A stretch of 64,000 bases of DNA. It comes from CAIQPS01 sp963783835. GTDB taxonomy: Bacteria; Actinomycetota; Thermoleophilia; RBG-16-64-13. Positions within the stretch are counted from its first letter, which is position 1. Every line of letters begins with the position of its first letter. The translations under genes were made by a program, and so were the position numbers. Positions 8,189 through 17,537 of the stretch are shown here, piece after piece. The notes beneath the pieces were generated by a model. It had not been told where the DNA came from. It ran no database searches and saw only the letters and a list, made by a program, of their open reading frames with translations. The stretch covers positions 1 through 64,000 of the forward strand of contig CAWAOX010000007.1 of the NCBI GenBank assembly GCA_963783835.1. Direction: 5' to 3'.

Positions 8189-9085
8189 CTACGTCTCCAT
8201 TCCGTGCGACTCGGAGAGGCTCGTCTTGATGTGCAGGGCGAGCGAGCGGGCCGCCACGGGCAGGGGCCGCTCGTTGGAGTAGATCAGATCCAGGTCTCGA
8301 GTGACATGCTCTTTCAGCGGGATCGCCACCAGGCCGTCCAGGGTCTCCGGAGGAACGAACATCCGAGGCAGCAGCGCGATCCCCAGCCCCTGCCGCACCA
8401 GGGCCTTGGAGAGCTCCAGGTAGTTGGCGCGGTAGGGGACTTTCGGCTCGAAGCCGGCGCGCCGGCAGGCGTCGGTCAGCAGGTTCGCGCTGTTGAGCGA
8501 GTGGCCAGGCAGGAGGAAGGGCTCGTCGGCCAGATCGGCAAGCGACACGGAACGCTGCCCGGCTAGCGGGTGGTCTCGGCGGACCACCAGCAGCATCTCC
8601 TCTGTCAGAAGATGCGTCACCGCGGCCCGCGACGATCCCCAGGCGGTGATGATGGCGCAATCCAATTCTCCGTTGAATACCCCCTCTTCAAGCAGGGTGT
8701 CGTCGCGCTCGATCAGATCCAGGTGGATCTTGGGATAGGCCTTGATGAAGGCGGCGAGTATGGGCGAGAGCAGGTGTCCGAAAACGGTGCCGGTCGAGCC
8801 GACCCTGACTCTGGTGGACACCATGCCTGCATGCTCGCGCATCATACGAGCCGCGTCGTCCGCTCGCGAGACGATCCCCTTGGCCAGCGGGAGGAGTAGC
8901 TTGCCGTCGGGAGTGCATTCCACACGGCGGCCGTAGCGCTCGAAAAGCCGCACCCCGAGTTCCCCCTCCAAACGTGCGATCTGCCTGCTGATAGCAGGCT
9001 GCGTCAGGTGGGCGAGAGACGCCGCACGGGTGAAGCTGCGCACCTCGGCGACAGCAACGAAGGATCTGAGTTGGTCTAGCTCCAT
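8189..9085 (-). CDS. LysR family transcriptional regulator
   Basis: A 298-residue LysR regulator. The N-terminal helix-turn-helix reads MELDQLRSFVAVAEVRSFTR and continues to TQPAISRQIARLEGELG. The remaining ~210 residues form the periplasmic-binding-protein-like effector domain. The start is ATG 9085, which gives the standard LysR N-terminus; longer in-frame starts add a non-homologous tail. It is convergent with the PhlG-like operon and divergent from the AOR operon (228 bases between starts), so the AOR / MoaD-like / alcohol dehydrogenase genes are its most likely target. Effector unknown. Confidence 0.88.
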   Translation of the reverse strand: MELDQLRSFVAVAEVRSFTRAASLAHLTQPAISRQIARLEGELGVRLFERYGRRVECTPDGKLLLPLAKGIVSRADDAARMMREHAGMVSTRVRVGSTGTVFGHLLSPILAAFIKAYPKIHLDLIERDDTLLEEGVFNGELDCAIITAWGSSRAAVTHLLTEEMLLVVRRDHPLAGQRSVSLADLADEPFLLPGHSLNSANLLTDACRRAGFEPKVPYRANYLELSKALVRQGLGIALLPRMFVPPETLDGLVAIPLKEHVTRDLDLIYSNERPLPVAARSLALHIKTSLSESHGMET

Positions 9086-9312
9086 CGTATGACGGATTGT
9101 AATGGAATTGAGGAGCGATGCAAAGGTGGGGAGGTCTGACGTAAGGAGGGGGTCGCGCGGCCGGCGAGAGCGCGCGGGAGAGTATTGTGGAGTGTAGCCT
9201 GTCCTTGACGCGGCTGCGATAGAATTCGGCCTATCGGAGATTCGGGCAATCGGAGTGGCGCGGAGTGCCGCCGCCGGCGGCCGCAACTATCTAGTCCACT
9301 GGGGGTACCAAA

Positions 9313-11160
9313 GTGCTCGGTTACATGGGGACCATCCTGCGTGTCGACCTTACGAATCGTACGATCGTCCGCGAACCGCTCGACGAGGAGACGGCAAGGG
9401 CTTTCATCGGTGGCGCGGGCTACGGTACGAAGGTGATCCACGACGAGGTCCCGGGCGACACCGAGCCGCTGGGCCCCGCGAACAAGCTGGTGTTCATGAC
9501 CGGCCCCCTGACGGGAACAGCCTTCCCCACCACGACTCGCTACCAGGTGTGCACCAAGTCTCCCCTCACCAACATGTGGCTGACGACGAGCTCCGCGGGT
9601 TGGTGGGCGCGCGACTTCAAGCTCGCCGGGTTCGATGGCCTCATCGTCGAGGGCAAGGCGGACACCCCGGTCTACTTGTGGATCAATGACGGCAACGTCG
9701 AGATCCGTGACGCCGGTGCCCTGTGGGGGCTTGACTCCGATCAGACTCAGGAAGCGATCCGGGAAGAGCTGGGTGACGACAAGGTCAAGGTGTCGTGTAT
9801 CGGGCAAGCAGGCGAGAAGCAGATTCTGCTCGCCTGCATCATGAACGACGAGCAGCGGGCTGCCGGGCGCGGAGGCGCAGGCGCGGTGATGGGCTCCAAG
9901 AATCTCAAGGCCGTGGCCGTGCGCGGCACCGGCAAGGTCCCTGTGGCCGACGAAGCGGCGCTCAAGCAGGCCACCAAGAACGTCCGCGAGGCCATCAGCC
10001 ATCATCCGGTCGTCTCCCAGTTCACCCCATACGGGACGGCCGGTCTTCTTGAGCATTCCTGGGCCTCGGGCGACAGTCCCAACAAGAACTGGGCAAAAGG
10101 GGAATGGCGCGAGGGCTGCGAGGCCCTGAACGGCCGGACCATGGCCGAGACTATCCTGGTGCCCCACGCGGGCTGCCAGGGTTGCTTCATCCGCTGCGCC
10201 CGCTGGATCAAGATCGACCAGGGCCCCTTCGCAATGGAAGGGCCGGGCCCCGAGTACGAGACGCTCTGCGCCTTCGGCACCATGCTCATGAACGACAACC
10301 TGGAGGCCGTCTGCTGGGCTAACGACCTGGCCAACCGCTACGGCGTCGACACCATCTCCACCGGCTCGGCTATCGCCTTCGCCATGGAAGCATACGAAAA
10401 GGGCATCATCACTCGCGAAGAGGCGGGCTGCGATCTCACCTGGGGCAACGTGGACGCCATCATCGAGATGGTCGATCAGATCGGCACCGGGCGGGGTCTG
10501 GGCGCTCTGCTAGGGCAGGGGGTCATGCGGGCCGCGGCTGAACTGGGCCGGGGTACCGAGGACTACGCTGTGCACGTCAAGGGCATGGAAGTCCCCTACC
10601 ACGATTCCCGCGCCTACACGTCCATGGTCCCGGTCTACGCTACCGGCACCCGCGGCGCCTGCCACATGCACGGCGCGGCCTTCGTCATGGAGCAGGGAGC
10701 GCCGCGTCCCGACACGGGCATCCCGGTGGGCGAGATCGACCGGTTCAGTCGGGAAGGCAAAGCGGTCCTGGCGATGCTCTCCCAGGACAAGGCCTCGGTC
10801 GTAGATTCCCTGACCCTGTGCATGATCTGCTCCGACGGGATGATCTACGCCGATATCGCGGCGGCTCTTCAGGCCATCACCGGCGAGACCTGGGACTCCG
10901 ATCGCGTGGGTAAGGCTGGCGAGCGCATCACCAACCTGCAGCGCGTCTTCAGCATGAAGTGCGGCATCACGGGGGCCGACGACAAGCTGCCCCGGCGTCT
11001 GCTCGAAGGCGCTCCGGACGGAAGCCACGCCGGCCAGAGCCCCGATATCGCCTACATGCTTCAGGACTACTACCGGGAACGCGGCTGGGATGACAAGGGC
11101 CGGCCGACCCCGGAGAAACTGGCCGAGTTGGGCCTGGCCGAGATCGTAGGCGAGTTCTAG
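9313..11160 (+). CDS. Aldehyde:ferredoxin oxidoreductase family tungsten enzyme
   Basis: A 615-residue AOR-family protein, the expected length. It should bind a tungsto-bispterin cofactor and one [4Fe-4S] cluster and pass electrons to ferredoxin. Cluster cysteines are C288, C291 and C295 (CQGCFIRC) plus a distant Cys in LTLCMIC near residue 505. The family block GRGGAGAVMGSKNLKA, near residue 190, is intact. The start is GTG 9313 (GGGGGT upstream); ATG 9325 is possible. It is followed by a MoaD-like protein and a benzyl-alcohol-dehydrogenase-like gene, which together suggest alcohol/aldehyde/acid interconversion. Substrate unproven; the family also includes non-aldehyde enzymes such as class II benzoyl-CoA reductase subunit BamB. 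A second, divergent AOR lies at 26172. Confidence 0.9.
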   Translation: MLGYMGTILRVDLTNRTIVREPLDEETARAFIGGAGYGTKVIHDEVPGDTEPLGPANKLVFMTGPLTGTAFPTTTRYQVCTKSPLTNMWLTTSSAGWWARDFKLAGFDGLIVEGKADTPVYLWINDGNVEIRDAGALWGLDSDQTQEAIREELGDDKVKVSCIGQAGEKQILLACIMNDEQRAAGRGGAGAVMGSKNLKAVAVRGTGKVPVADEAALKQATKNVREAISHHPVVSQFTPYGTAGLLEHSWASGDSPNKNWAKGEWREGCEALNGRTMAETILVPHAGCQGCFIRCARWIKIDQGPFAMEGPGPEYETLCAFGTMLMNDNLEAVCWANDLANRYGVDTISTGSAIAFAMEAYEKGIITREEAGCDLTWGNVDAIIEMVDQIGTGRGLGALLGQGVMRAAAELGRGTEDYAVHVKGMEVPYHDSRAYTSMVPVYATGTRGACHMHGAAFVMEQGAPRPDTGIPVGEIDRFSREGKAVLAMLSQDKASVVDSLTLCMICSDGMIYADIAAALQAITGETWDSDRVGKAGERITNLQRVFSMKCGITGADDKLPRRLLEGAPDGSHAGQSPDIAYMLQDYYRERGWDDKGRPTPEKLAELGLAEIVGEF

Positions 11161-11202
11161 GGCCGCGTCGACCGCACGATAGGCGCCACCAGAGAGGCAG
11201 AC

Positions 11203-11484
11203 ATGCGCGTTACGATGACCTTCTTGGGCATCATCCGGGACAAGGTCGGGCAGAAGAGCATCGACGTCGAGTTACCGGAGGGGTCGGGTTTTGACGATCT
11301 GATGCAGGTCATCGCTCCGCTCATGAGAGAAAAGCTGGATGGCTGGGCGTGGGACGATAGCAGGTGCCGGTTCTCACCCCAGGTCATCGTATCGCGAGGA
11401 AGGGCAGTCGGAGGAGTCGACCTATCCGCACCTCTCGAGGAGGGCGAAGAGGTCCTCGTGTTCCCTCCCCTGGCCGGAGGATAG
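11203..11484 (+). CDS. MoaD/ThiS-family sulfur-carrier-like protein
   Basis: A 93-residue beta-grasp protein that ends in Gly-Gly (PPLAGG), the C-terminus that is adenylated and thiocarboxylated in MoaD, the small subunit of molybdopterin synthase. The N-terminal strand MRVTMTFLGIIRDKVG and the closing EEGEEVLVFPPLAGG are family-typical. It directly follows the AOR gene, a linkage seen in many tungsten-enzyme operons, and probably supplies pterin dithiolene sulfur for that enzyme (inference). No moaE is present in the window, so the partner must be elsewhere. Confidence 0.85.
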   Translation: MRVTMTFLGIIRDKVGQKSIDVELPEGSGFDDLMQVIAPLMREKLDGWAWDDSRCRFSPQVIVSRGRAVGGVDLSAPLEEGEEVLVFPPLAGG

Positions 11485-11515
11485 GCATGATCAACGAGAT
11501 GATCGGAGGATTCTG

Positions 11516-12613
11516 ATGAGCAAGATGGCGACCGCGGCCGTGGTTCACGAGGCCGGCGGCAAGTTCACCATAGAAGACGTCGAGATCGAGGACCTCCGAC
11601 CTGGCGAGGTCTACGTCCGCATCAAGGCGGCCGGCCTTTGCCACACCGACCTGAACATGCAGTTCCTATTGCCCATGCCCGCTGTGGTGGGTCATGAGGG
11701 CGCGGGTATCGTCGAGGAGATCGGCCCGGGCGTCAACTATGTCAAGCCCGGGGACCGCGTGATCATTTCCTGGCCGTCGTGTGGCGTCTGCTCCAACTGC
11801 CTCACCGGTAAGCGGTACATCTGCGAGGCCCAGTTTCCCCTGCTCTTCAGCGGCTGCCGCCTCGACGGTTCGAGGACCGTGCGGCTCAAGGGAGAGCCCA
11901 TCTCGGCCTGCTACTTCCAGCAGTCGTCCTTCGCTACCTACGCTCTGGTGCCCGAGTCGTCGCTGGTCAAAGTGGAGGACGACGAAGTCCCCTGGGAGAT
12001 CATGGCTGCTCTGCCCTGCGGCGCCATGACCGGGGCAGGGTCGGTATTGAGCGCTTTGGAGGTCGGGCCCCAAGACGAACTGCTCGCACTTGGAGTGGGA
12101 GGGGTGGGCCAGAACGCCATCATGGCGGCCCACCTTGCCGGCGCCTATCCGATCATTGCCGTCGCGCGCAATCCACGGCGCCTGGAGTTGGCGCTGGAAC
12201 TCGGGGCCACTCACACCGTGAACGCCAAGACGGACGACGTTGTCGCCCGGATCAAGGAGATCGCGCCCCGCGGGATCTCAAAAGCCCTCGACAGCTCGGG
12301 TGCCGTCAGTTCCTGGGTCACCGCCGCCAGCGTCCTGCGCAATGGGGGCACCTTCGGAGTGGTAGCGGCGCCAGAGGCCGAGACTCTTGGCGGAGGACCT
12401 CACGCGCTGCTGTCCAAAGGCGTCCGCGTCCAGTTCATCATGGCCGGCTCTGTGGTGGCGCGGGACTTCTTGCCCAAGCTGATCGAGTGGTACAAGCAGG
12501 GACGCTACCCTGTGGACAAGCTGGTCACCACCTTCGACCTCGCTGACATCAACGAGGCCGTCCTGGCGGCCGAAGAAGGACGGGCCATCAAGCCTGTCTT
12601 GCTGATGCCCTGA
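11516..12613 (+). CDS. Zinc-dependent alcohol dehydrogenase, aryl-alcohol type
   Basis: A 365-residue medium-chain dehydrogenase. Catalytic zinc residues are C41 (AAGLCHTD) and the H/E of VVGHEGAG. Four structural-zinc cysteines occur in CGVCSNCLTGKRYIC. The nucleotide-binding loop is LGVGGVGQNAI. The layout fits group III alcohol dehydrogenases, which include benzyl/aryl-alcohol dehydrogenases; NAD is the likely cofactor. The start is ATG 11516 with GATCGGAGGA upstream. Third gene of the AOR operon: together they could oxidise an alcohol to aldehyde and then to acid, or run in reverse. A 13-base-pair hairpin follows the stop. Substrate range is inference. Confidence 0.85.
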   Translation: MSKMATAAVVHEAGGKFTIEDVEIEDLRPGEVYVRIKAAGLCHTDLNMQFLLPMPAVVGHEGAGIVEEIGPGVNYVKPGDRVIISWPSCGVCSNCLTGKRYICEAQFPLLFSGCRLDGSRTVRLKGEPISACYFQQSSFATYALVPESSLVKVEDDEVPWEIMAALPCGAMTGAGSVLSALEVGPQDELLALGVGGVGQNAIMAAHLAGAYPIIAVARNPRRLELALELGATHTVNAKTDDVVARIKEIAPRGISKALDSSGAVSSWVTAASVLRNGGTFGVVAAPEAETLGGGPHALLSKGVRVQFIMAGSVVARDFLPKLIEWYKQGRYPVDKLVTTFDLADINEAVLAAEEGRAIKPVLLMP

Positions 12614-12631
12614 CCTAGTTCTGCCTTGATC

Positions 12632-12667
12632 GGCGTGCATGCGCCGTTTTGCGCGCGCATGCACGCC
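12632..12667. terminator. Strong hairpin after the AOR operon
   Basis: A perfect 13-base inverted repeat (arms 12632-12644 and 12655-12667) with a ten-base loop holding TTTT. It starts 18 bases after the alcohol dehydrogenase stop. No T run follows the stem, so it may be a terminator or an operator for the following flavoprotein operon. Confidence 0.5.
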
Positions 12668-12833
12668 CCGGGATTCATGCGTGGGCGTCATAGCATCTTC
12701 GCCTGATGCAAAGTGCTCGGAGAGCAGCGACTTCTCCATCCTCGAAGGCTATAGTGGCATCACCCTTGATACTTCAGGGATGACAGTATGCCGCTCGCTT
12801 TCGCGAGGTGAATACCGAAAGGCGGTCCAAAAC

Positions 12834-14324
12834 GTGGAAGGGATGAAACAGGACCTTGTCGGTCTCTTCGGGGACGGGCACGTCCTCGAAGACCCGGCGA
12901 TCCTCGAATCATACGCACGGGACGAAAGCTTCGTGCTTCCCATCAAGCCAAGACTGGTAGTCAGGCCCGGCAGCGAAGCCGAGGTTCAGGCCCTCGTCGC
13001 CTGGGCGAATCAGACCGGAACGCCACTCATCCCGGTGAGCTCCGGAGCGCCCCATTTCTACGGCGACACGGTCCCCAGCGTGCCGGGTGCCGTCATGGTG
13101 GACCTAAGCCGGATGAACGGGATCCTCCGGATCGACCGCCGCAACCGCATGGTGGTCATCGAGCCCGGCGTCACCTACGCCCAGCTTCAGCCCGAATTGG
13201 CCAAGGAGGGCATGCGCATCACGCCGCCCCTCTACCCGCGGGCCAACAAGTCGGTCATCGCCAGTCTTCTCGAGCGGCAGCCGACACTGATCCCGCGCTA
13301 CAACTACTCCCTGCCCGAACCGCTTCGCAACTGCGGCGTGATCTGGGGCGACGGCGCCCGGTTCTTCACCGGTGAATCCGGTATGGGGCCGGCGGACCTC
13401 GAGGGACAGTGGGCGGCCGGTAGCCGGCAAGTGGACCCTAAGGGCCCGTTACAGACCGACTACTACCGCCTTCTCACCGGCGCGCAGGGTACCTTCGGCA
13501 TAGTCACCTGGGCGTCGGTCAAGTGCGAACTCCTGGCCGATCCCAAGAAAGTGCTCTTCGTCACCGCCGCCACGCTCGACGATCTCGTGGACCTCACCTA
13601 CCGGCTCGCACGCCTCCGGGTGGCCGATGAGCTATTCATCGTGAACGGAGCCTATCTGGCGGCGCTGGTCGGCACCGACGCGGCCGATGTGGCCGCGCTT
13701 CGCGACGCCCTGCCGGCTTGGACGCTGGTCATGGGCGTCGGTGGTCGCGCCCTCTTCCCAGAAGAGCGCATGGCGGTTGCCGAGAAGGACATCGCCGAGG
13801 CGGTGGCCGCTCACGGCAAGATACTTCTGTCCGCCGTTCCCGGTCTGGCGACTTCCCGCGTCGGGGCCGCGGTCTACGGACCGTACGATGCCGGGGCGGC
13901 GGTCGACGGCGCCGCTCACTGGAAGCTCCGCTCGAAGGGCGCAGTCCGCGACATTTTCTTCCACACGCCGCTCGACAAAGCGTCCGGCTACCTGGCCACC
14001 ATGCTCGATGCGGCGGCCGCGCATAAGTACTCGGCTGCGGACGTGGGCGTCTACCTGCAGCCGCAGCATCAGGGCGTGGCGTATCACATGGAGTTCAGCC
14101 TTCCCTTCGCTCCGGACGACAAGAGGGAAGCCGGTAACGTCCGCGCCCTATTCACCGCCGCCAGCAAGCAGCTCGTCAACGACGGCGCCTACTTCTCCCG
14201 GCCCTACGGCGAGTGGGCCGACCCGGTCTACAACCGGGACGCGGCCGGTCGCGATGCGTTGCGCACGGTCAAGAAGATCCTGGATCCCAATAACGTGCTG
14301 AACCCCAGCAAGCTCTGCTTTTGA
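12834..14324 (+). CDS. FAD-binding oxidoreductase (PCMH/VAO type)
   Basis: A ~496-residue flavoprotein of the FAD_binding_4 (vanillyl-alcohol-oxidase / glycolate-oxidase D) fold. The FAD-domain part covers residues ~40-225 (RPGSEAEVQALVAWANQTGT; GVTYAQLQPELAKEGM) and the C-terminal cap ends DPNNVLNPSKLCF, a family hallmark. The start is taken as GTG 12834 because AAAGGCGG at 12818-12825 lies eight bases upstream; ATG 12843 is an alternative, and the longer frame to 12639 crosses the hairpin and is doubtful. It is followed after 15 bases by a CCG-domain Fe-S protein and then a second flavoprotein. This layout resembles GlcDEF-type or other membrane-independent dehydrogenases that pass electrons from a hydroxy or phenolic substrate to Fe-S. 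Substrate unknown. Confidence 0.8.
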   Translation: MEGMKQDLVGLFGDGHVLEDPAILESYARDESFVLPIKPRLVVRPGSEAEVQALVAWANQTGTPLIPVSSGAPHFYGDTVPSVPGAVMVDLSRMNGILRIDRRNRMVVIEPGVTYAQLQPELAKEGMRITPPLYPRANKSVIASLLERQPTLIPRYNYSLPEPLRNCGVIWGDGARFFTGESGMGPADLEGQWAAGSRQVDPKGPLQTDYYRLLTGAQGTFGIVTWASVKCELLADPKKVLFVTAATLDDLVDLTYRLARLRVADELFIVNGAYLAALVGTDAADVAALRDALPAWTLVMGVGGRALFPEERMAVAEKDIAEAVAAHGKILLSAVPGLATSRVGAAVYGPYDAGAAVDGAAHWKLRSKGAVRDIFFHTPLDKASGYLATMLDAAAAHKYSAADVGVYLQPQHQGVAYHMEFSLPFAPDDKREAGNVRALFTAASKQLVNDGAYFSRPYGEWADPVYNRDAAGRDALRTVKKILDPNNVLNPSKLCF

Positions 14325-14339
14325 AGAGGAGTAGCCACG

Positions 14340-15647
14340 ATGGCACTTGAAGATTATCGACCGGACGCGATGCGATGTAACCGATGCTCGTATTGCAAGT
14401 GGATCCCGCAGGACCGCATCAAGAGCTGGGAGTTCGCAAAGGGATGCCCCAGCGTTGATTACCGGCACTTCCACGCTTACTCGGCCGGGGGCCGTATGGT
14501 CGCCCTGATGTCACTTGTCGACGGCCGCAGCGAGATCAGCGACGAGTTGGTGGACGTCGTCTACGAATGCACGCTGTGCGGCAGCTGCGACGTCAGCTGC
14601 AAGGTATGCCGCTACGACATGCACATCCTCTCCGGCGCGCGGGAGTTCCGGCACTATCTGAACCAGAAAGGCGTCGTTCCTCCGGCCTACCCGGGGGTCA
14701 TCGCCAAGCTGCGCGACAGCGGCAACATGGCCGGCGCTCTGCAGGCCAAACGGAACGATTGGGCGGACGGTCTGGGCCTGAAGAAGCTTGCCGCCCCGGG
14801 CTCAGCAGCCGGTGCCGGGACCGTCGACAAGGCGGAAGTCCTGTTCCACGCTGGGTGCCTCTACTCGTTCAATCCTGCCCTCCGCGGCGCCGTCCAGGCG
14901 GCCGCCCGGGTCCTCACCAAGGGTGGCCTCGACTTCGCCCTCGATAGCGATGAAGGCTGCTGCGGCGGCAAGGCGTACGACATGGGCTACCGCGACGACT
15001 TCGCCGCGGCTGCCGAAGCCAACCTCACGAAATGGGCGGCGGCGGGCGTCAAGACCATCGTCACCCCCTGCGCCACCTGCTTCTGGACGTTCAAGCGGCT
15101 CTATCCCAAAGTCGCCGGCGACGACTACGGTATCGAAGTGCTGCATACCACGCAGGTGGCCGACAAGCTGATCAAAGAGGGCCGGCTCCAGCTCACCAAG
15201 CCGGTACCGATGAAGGTCACCTATCATGACCCCTGCCATCTCGGTCGTCAGGGCGAAGACTACGTGCCCTGGAACGGCAAGGAGACCAAGATCTACGGCC
15301 AGGCGGTGGTCTATGACCCGCCCCGTCCGCGCTACAACGGCGCCTTCGGCGTGTACGAACCGCCGCGCGACGTGCTCAAGGCCATTCCCGGCCTGGAGCT
15401 GGTGGAGATGGAGCGCAGCAAGGAGGCGGCCTGGTGCTGCGGCGGCGGCGGAGCCGCCCCGCAGGCCTATCCGGACTTCGCGGACTTCACGGCTTCCAAG
15501 AGGCTGGATGAAGCCAAGACCACCGGGGCCGAGGCCATCGCCACGGCGTGCTCGAGCTGCAACCGCATCCTCGGCAGCGCGGCGGCGAGCGACGGCAGCA
15601 CCATGAAGGCCATCGACGTGCTCGAGCTGGTCGAGCAGGCTCTCTAG
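14340..15647 (+). CDS. CCG-domain Fe-S oxidoreductase (GlpC/HdrB-like)
   Basis: A 435-residue soluble protein. The N-terminus has cysteines like an Fe-S ferredoxin region (CNRCSYC near residue 13; ECTLCGSCDVSC near 77). Two CCG domains follow: HAGCLYS / EGCCGG / TPCATC (about 175-255) and HDPCHLG / AWCCGGGG / TACSSC (about 295-415), which in HdrB-type proteins bind a non-cubane [4Fe-4S] cluster. The start is ATG 14340 with AGAGGAG upstream. It lies between two FAD-dependent dehydrogenases (gaps 15 and 8 bases), so it is the likely shared electron acceptor. It should link them to quinone, ferredoxin or another carrier; no membrane anchor is visible. Confidence 0.85.
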   Translation: MALEDYRPDAMRCNRCSYCKWIPQDRIKSWEFAKGCPSVDYRHFHAYSAGGRMVALMSLVDGRSEISDELVDVVYECTLCGSCDVSCKVCRYDMHILSGAREFRHYLNQKGVVPPAYPGVIAKLRDSGNMAGALQAKRNDWADGLGLKKLAAPGSAAGAGTVDKAEVLFHAGCLYSFNPALRGAVQAAARVLTKGGLDFALDSDEGCCGGKAYDMGYRDDFAAAAEANLTKWAAAGVKTIVTPCATCFWTFKRLYPKVAGDDYGIEVLHTTQVADKLIKEGRLQLTKPVPMKVTYHDPCHLGRQGEDYVPWNGKETKIYGQAVVYDPPRPRYNGAFGVYEPPRDVLKAIPGLELVEMERSKEAAWCCGGGGAAPQAYPDFADFTASKRLDEAKTTGAEAIATACSSCNRILGSAAASDGSTMKAIDVLELVEQAL

Positions 15648-15655
15648 GAGGAACC

Positions 15656-17398
15656 ATGGCTCTCTCCACCGAAGCATACGAAGCCCTCCAGGCCATCGTC
15701 GGCGAGCGCAACGTCTCGCGCGACCCTGCCATCCTCGACGGGTACGCGGTCGAGATGCTGACCGAGCTCGTCCGTCCCGACTGCAGCCACTACATGCCCC
15801 GCGCAGGGGCCGTCGTCATGCCTGCGTCCACCGAAGAGGTCCAGGCCATCGTCCGGGCGGGCAACAAGTACAAGTTCGGCATCAAGCCGCTCGGCACCGG
15901 CTGGTATCACTGGGCGTCGGCGATGTACGACGAAGGCAGCCGCTACGGCGACGAGAAGGACACGGTCCAGCTCGACATGCGCCGCATGAACGAGATCGAG
16001 ATCGACGAGAAGAACGGCATCGCCATCGTGGGGCCCTACGTCATCCACGCTCAGCTGCACGCCGAGGCCATCAAGCGCGGTTGGAGCTGCAACATCATCG
16101 GCGCGGGTTCGTCTTGCTCCGTGGTCGCCGCGGCTTGCGCGTACTCGGGCATCGGGGCCGGCACCATGTGGATGGGCGGCAACGCCGAGAACGTGCTGGG
16201 CATGGAATGGGTCACCCTCAGTGGCGAGATCATCCGCAGCGGCTCGCTCGGCTCCGGCGACGGTTGGTTCTGCAGCGAAGGTCCCGGTCCCAGCGTCCGG
16301 GGCATCATGCGCGGCATGCTCGGCAGTCGGGGGGGCATGGGCGTCTACACCAAGTGCGCCGTCCGTCTGGCCCACTGGCCGGGTCGCACCGATTGGCCCG
16401 TTACCGGGACCGTCCCTGCCTACCGCCTGCCTCTGGACAAGACGTTCCGGGCTTATACGGTGGCCGTTGCCGACTGGGGGGCCTGGAGCGACCTCTACTA
16501 CAAGATCTACGACAACGAGATCGGCTACACGCTGCATCGGCAGTTCAACCTGGCTGGGGCCGAGCTCGCTCCCACCTTCTGGCTCATGTACAACGACGCC
16601 ACCAAGCAGTTGAGCGACCTGCCCTGGATGATCGAAGAGCCGGGCATGGCCGAGCTCACCGAGGAGATGCGCATCTCCCTGCAGATCGTCATGGCCGGCC
16701 GGTCCGAAGCCGACATCGAGCTGCAGGACAAGATCCTCGACAAGATCCTCGAGGAGGTGGGCGGCTGGAAGGTCGAGCGCTACTGTGAGCAAGACATGGC
16801 CGAGTTCACCAACATGTATATGAACCGGCTGGGTCACAAAGAGATCAACTACGTCTACTCCGGCAACTACATCGGTAGCTGGATGCAGGGCGGCACGCCC
16901 GACTGGGTCAAGGGCTACGTGCCGGCGGCCGCGGCCGGCTATGAGCGCGACTACGCGAACGGCCTTCTGGTGCAGGCCGGCGGCGACTCGATGATGGGCA
17001 CCGTCGGCGCATATCCCGGCGGTGGGGTCATGGGCCTGGAACAGTTCGTGTCCTACGACGGCAACGACCACGACTCCTGCGCGGCTGCCTGGTACCACAT
17101 GGACGATGCCGTCGAGGACGCCAAGACCATCAACTACCCGCCCGGCAAGGAAGGTCTCTACATAGAGATGCGCTACACCGACGAGCAGGCCTTCGACAAA
17201 TGGGCCAAGGCCAAACAGCCCTGGGCCTTTGCGTTCCAGCGCAAGATCCGGGAGCGCTACGACCCCAACTACATCGGCGACCGGCAGTACAACTGGATCC
17301 CCGAGGAGTGGGAGAGGGGCGAGAAGCACGCCACCACGCCGATCATGCCGGGGCCGGGGCGGCCGCAGCCGGCGCCGGAGGGCTACCCGACAATCTAG
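15656..17398 (+). CDS. FAD-binding oxidoreductase, second in trio
   Basis: A 580-residue protein, longer than usual for the family. FAD_binding_4 features: PASTEEVQAIVRAGNKYKFG, LGTGWYHWASA near residue 80 and a Gly-rich region around residues 145-185 (GAGSSCSVVAAACAYSGIGA). The C-terminal half is rich in Trp, Tyr and Met and has an unusual Gly-rich patch (GAYPGGGVMGLEQF). The start is ATG 15656 with AGGAGG directly upstream, eight bases after the Fe-S gene's stop. It is clearly different from the first flavoprotein, so the pair may form a heteromer or act on successive intermediates. A strong terminator follows. Function within the trio is inferred. Confidence 0.8.
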   Translation: MALSTEAYEALQAIVGERNVSRDPAILDGYAVEMLTELVRPDCSHYMPRAGAVVMPASTEEVQAIVRAGNKYKFGIKPLGTGWYHWASAMYDEGSRYGDEKDTVQLDMRRMNEIEIDEKNGIAIVGPYVIHAQLHAEAIKRGWSCNIIGAGSSCSVVAAACAYSGIGAGTMWMGGNAENVLGMEWVTLSGEIIRSGSLGSGDGWFCSEGPGPSVRGIMRGMLGSRGGMGVYTKCAVRLAHWPGRTDWPVTGTVPAYRLPLDKTFRAYTVAVADWGAWSDLYYKIYDNEIGYTLHRQFNLAGAELAPTFWLMYNDATKQLSDLPWMIEEPGMAELTEEMRISLQIVMAGRSEADIELQDKILDKILEEVGGWKVERYCEQDMAEFTNMYMNRLGHKEINYVYSGNYIGSWMQGGTPDWVKGYVPAAAAGYERDYANGLLVQAGGDSMMGTVGAYPGGGVMGLEQFVSYDGNDHDSCAAAWYHMDDAVEDAKTINYPPGKEGLYIEMRYTDEQAFDKWAKAKQPWAFAFQRKIRERYDPNYIGDRQYNWIPEEWERGEKHATTPIMPGPGRPQPAPEGYPTI

Positions 17399-17436
17399 TC
17401 GTCACTTCGTGGCCCACGGCTCGCGCCGCTCATAGC

Positions 17437-17481
17437 AGACAGACCGAGGGCGGCCCTTTTGGGACCGCCCTCGGTCTGTCT
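17437..17481 (+). terminator. Rho-independent terminator after the flavoprotein operon
   Basis: Seventeen-base perfect arms (17437-17453 and 17465-17481) enclose an eleven-base loop, GC-rich at the loop side. It lies 38 bases after the second flavoprotein stop and ends the operon. The opposite strand could also serve the leftward genes to its right. Confidence 0.85.
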
Positions 17482-17537
17482 TACGAGCTGGTCATGAGAA
17501 TCCACGCAGCGGCGGACGCGGACGATTGTGTGCCCGA

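Noticed and set aside
9205..9233. TTGACG promoter in front of the first AOR gene
   Set aside because: No acceptable -10 box at proper spacing; TAGAAT at 9220 is too close.
12639..12833. N-terminal extension of the first flavoprotein
   Set aside because: It begins inside the 12632-12667 hairpin and encodes no family sequence; GTG 12834 has a good ribosome site.
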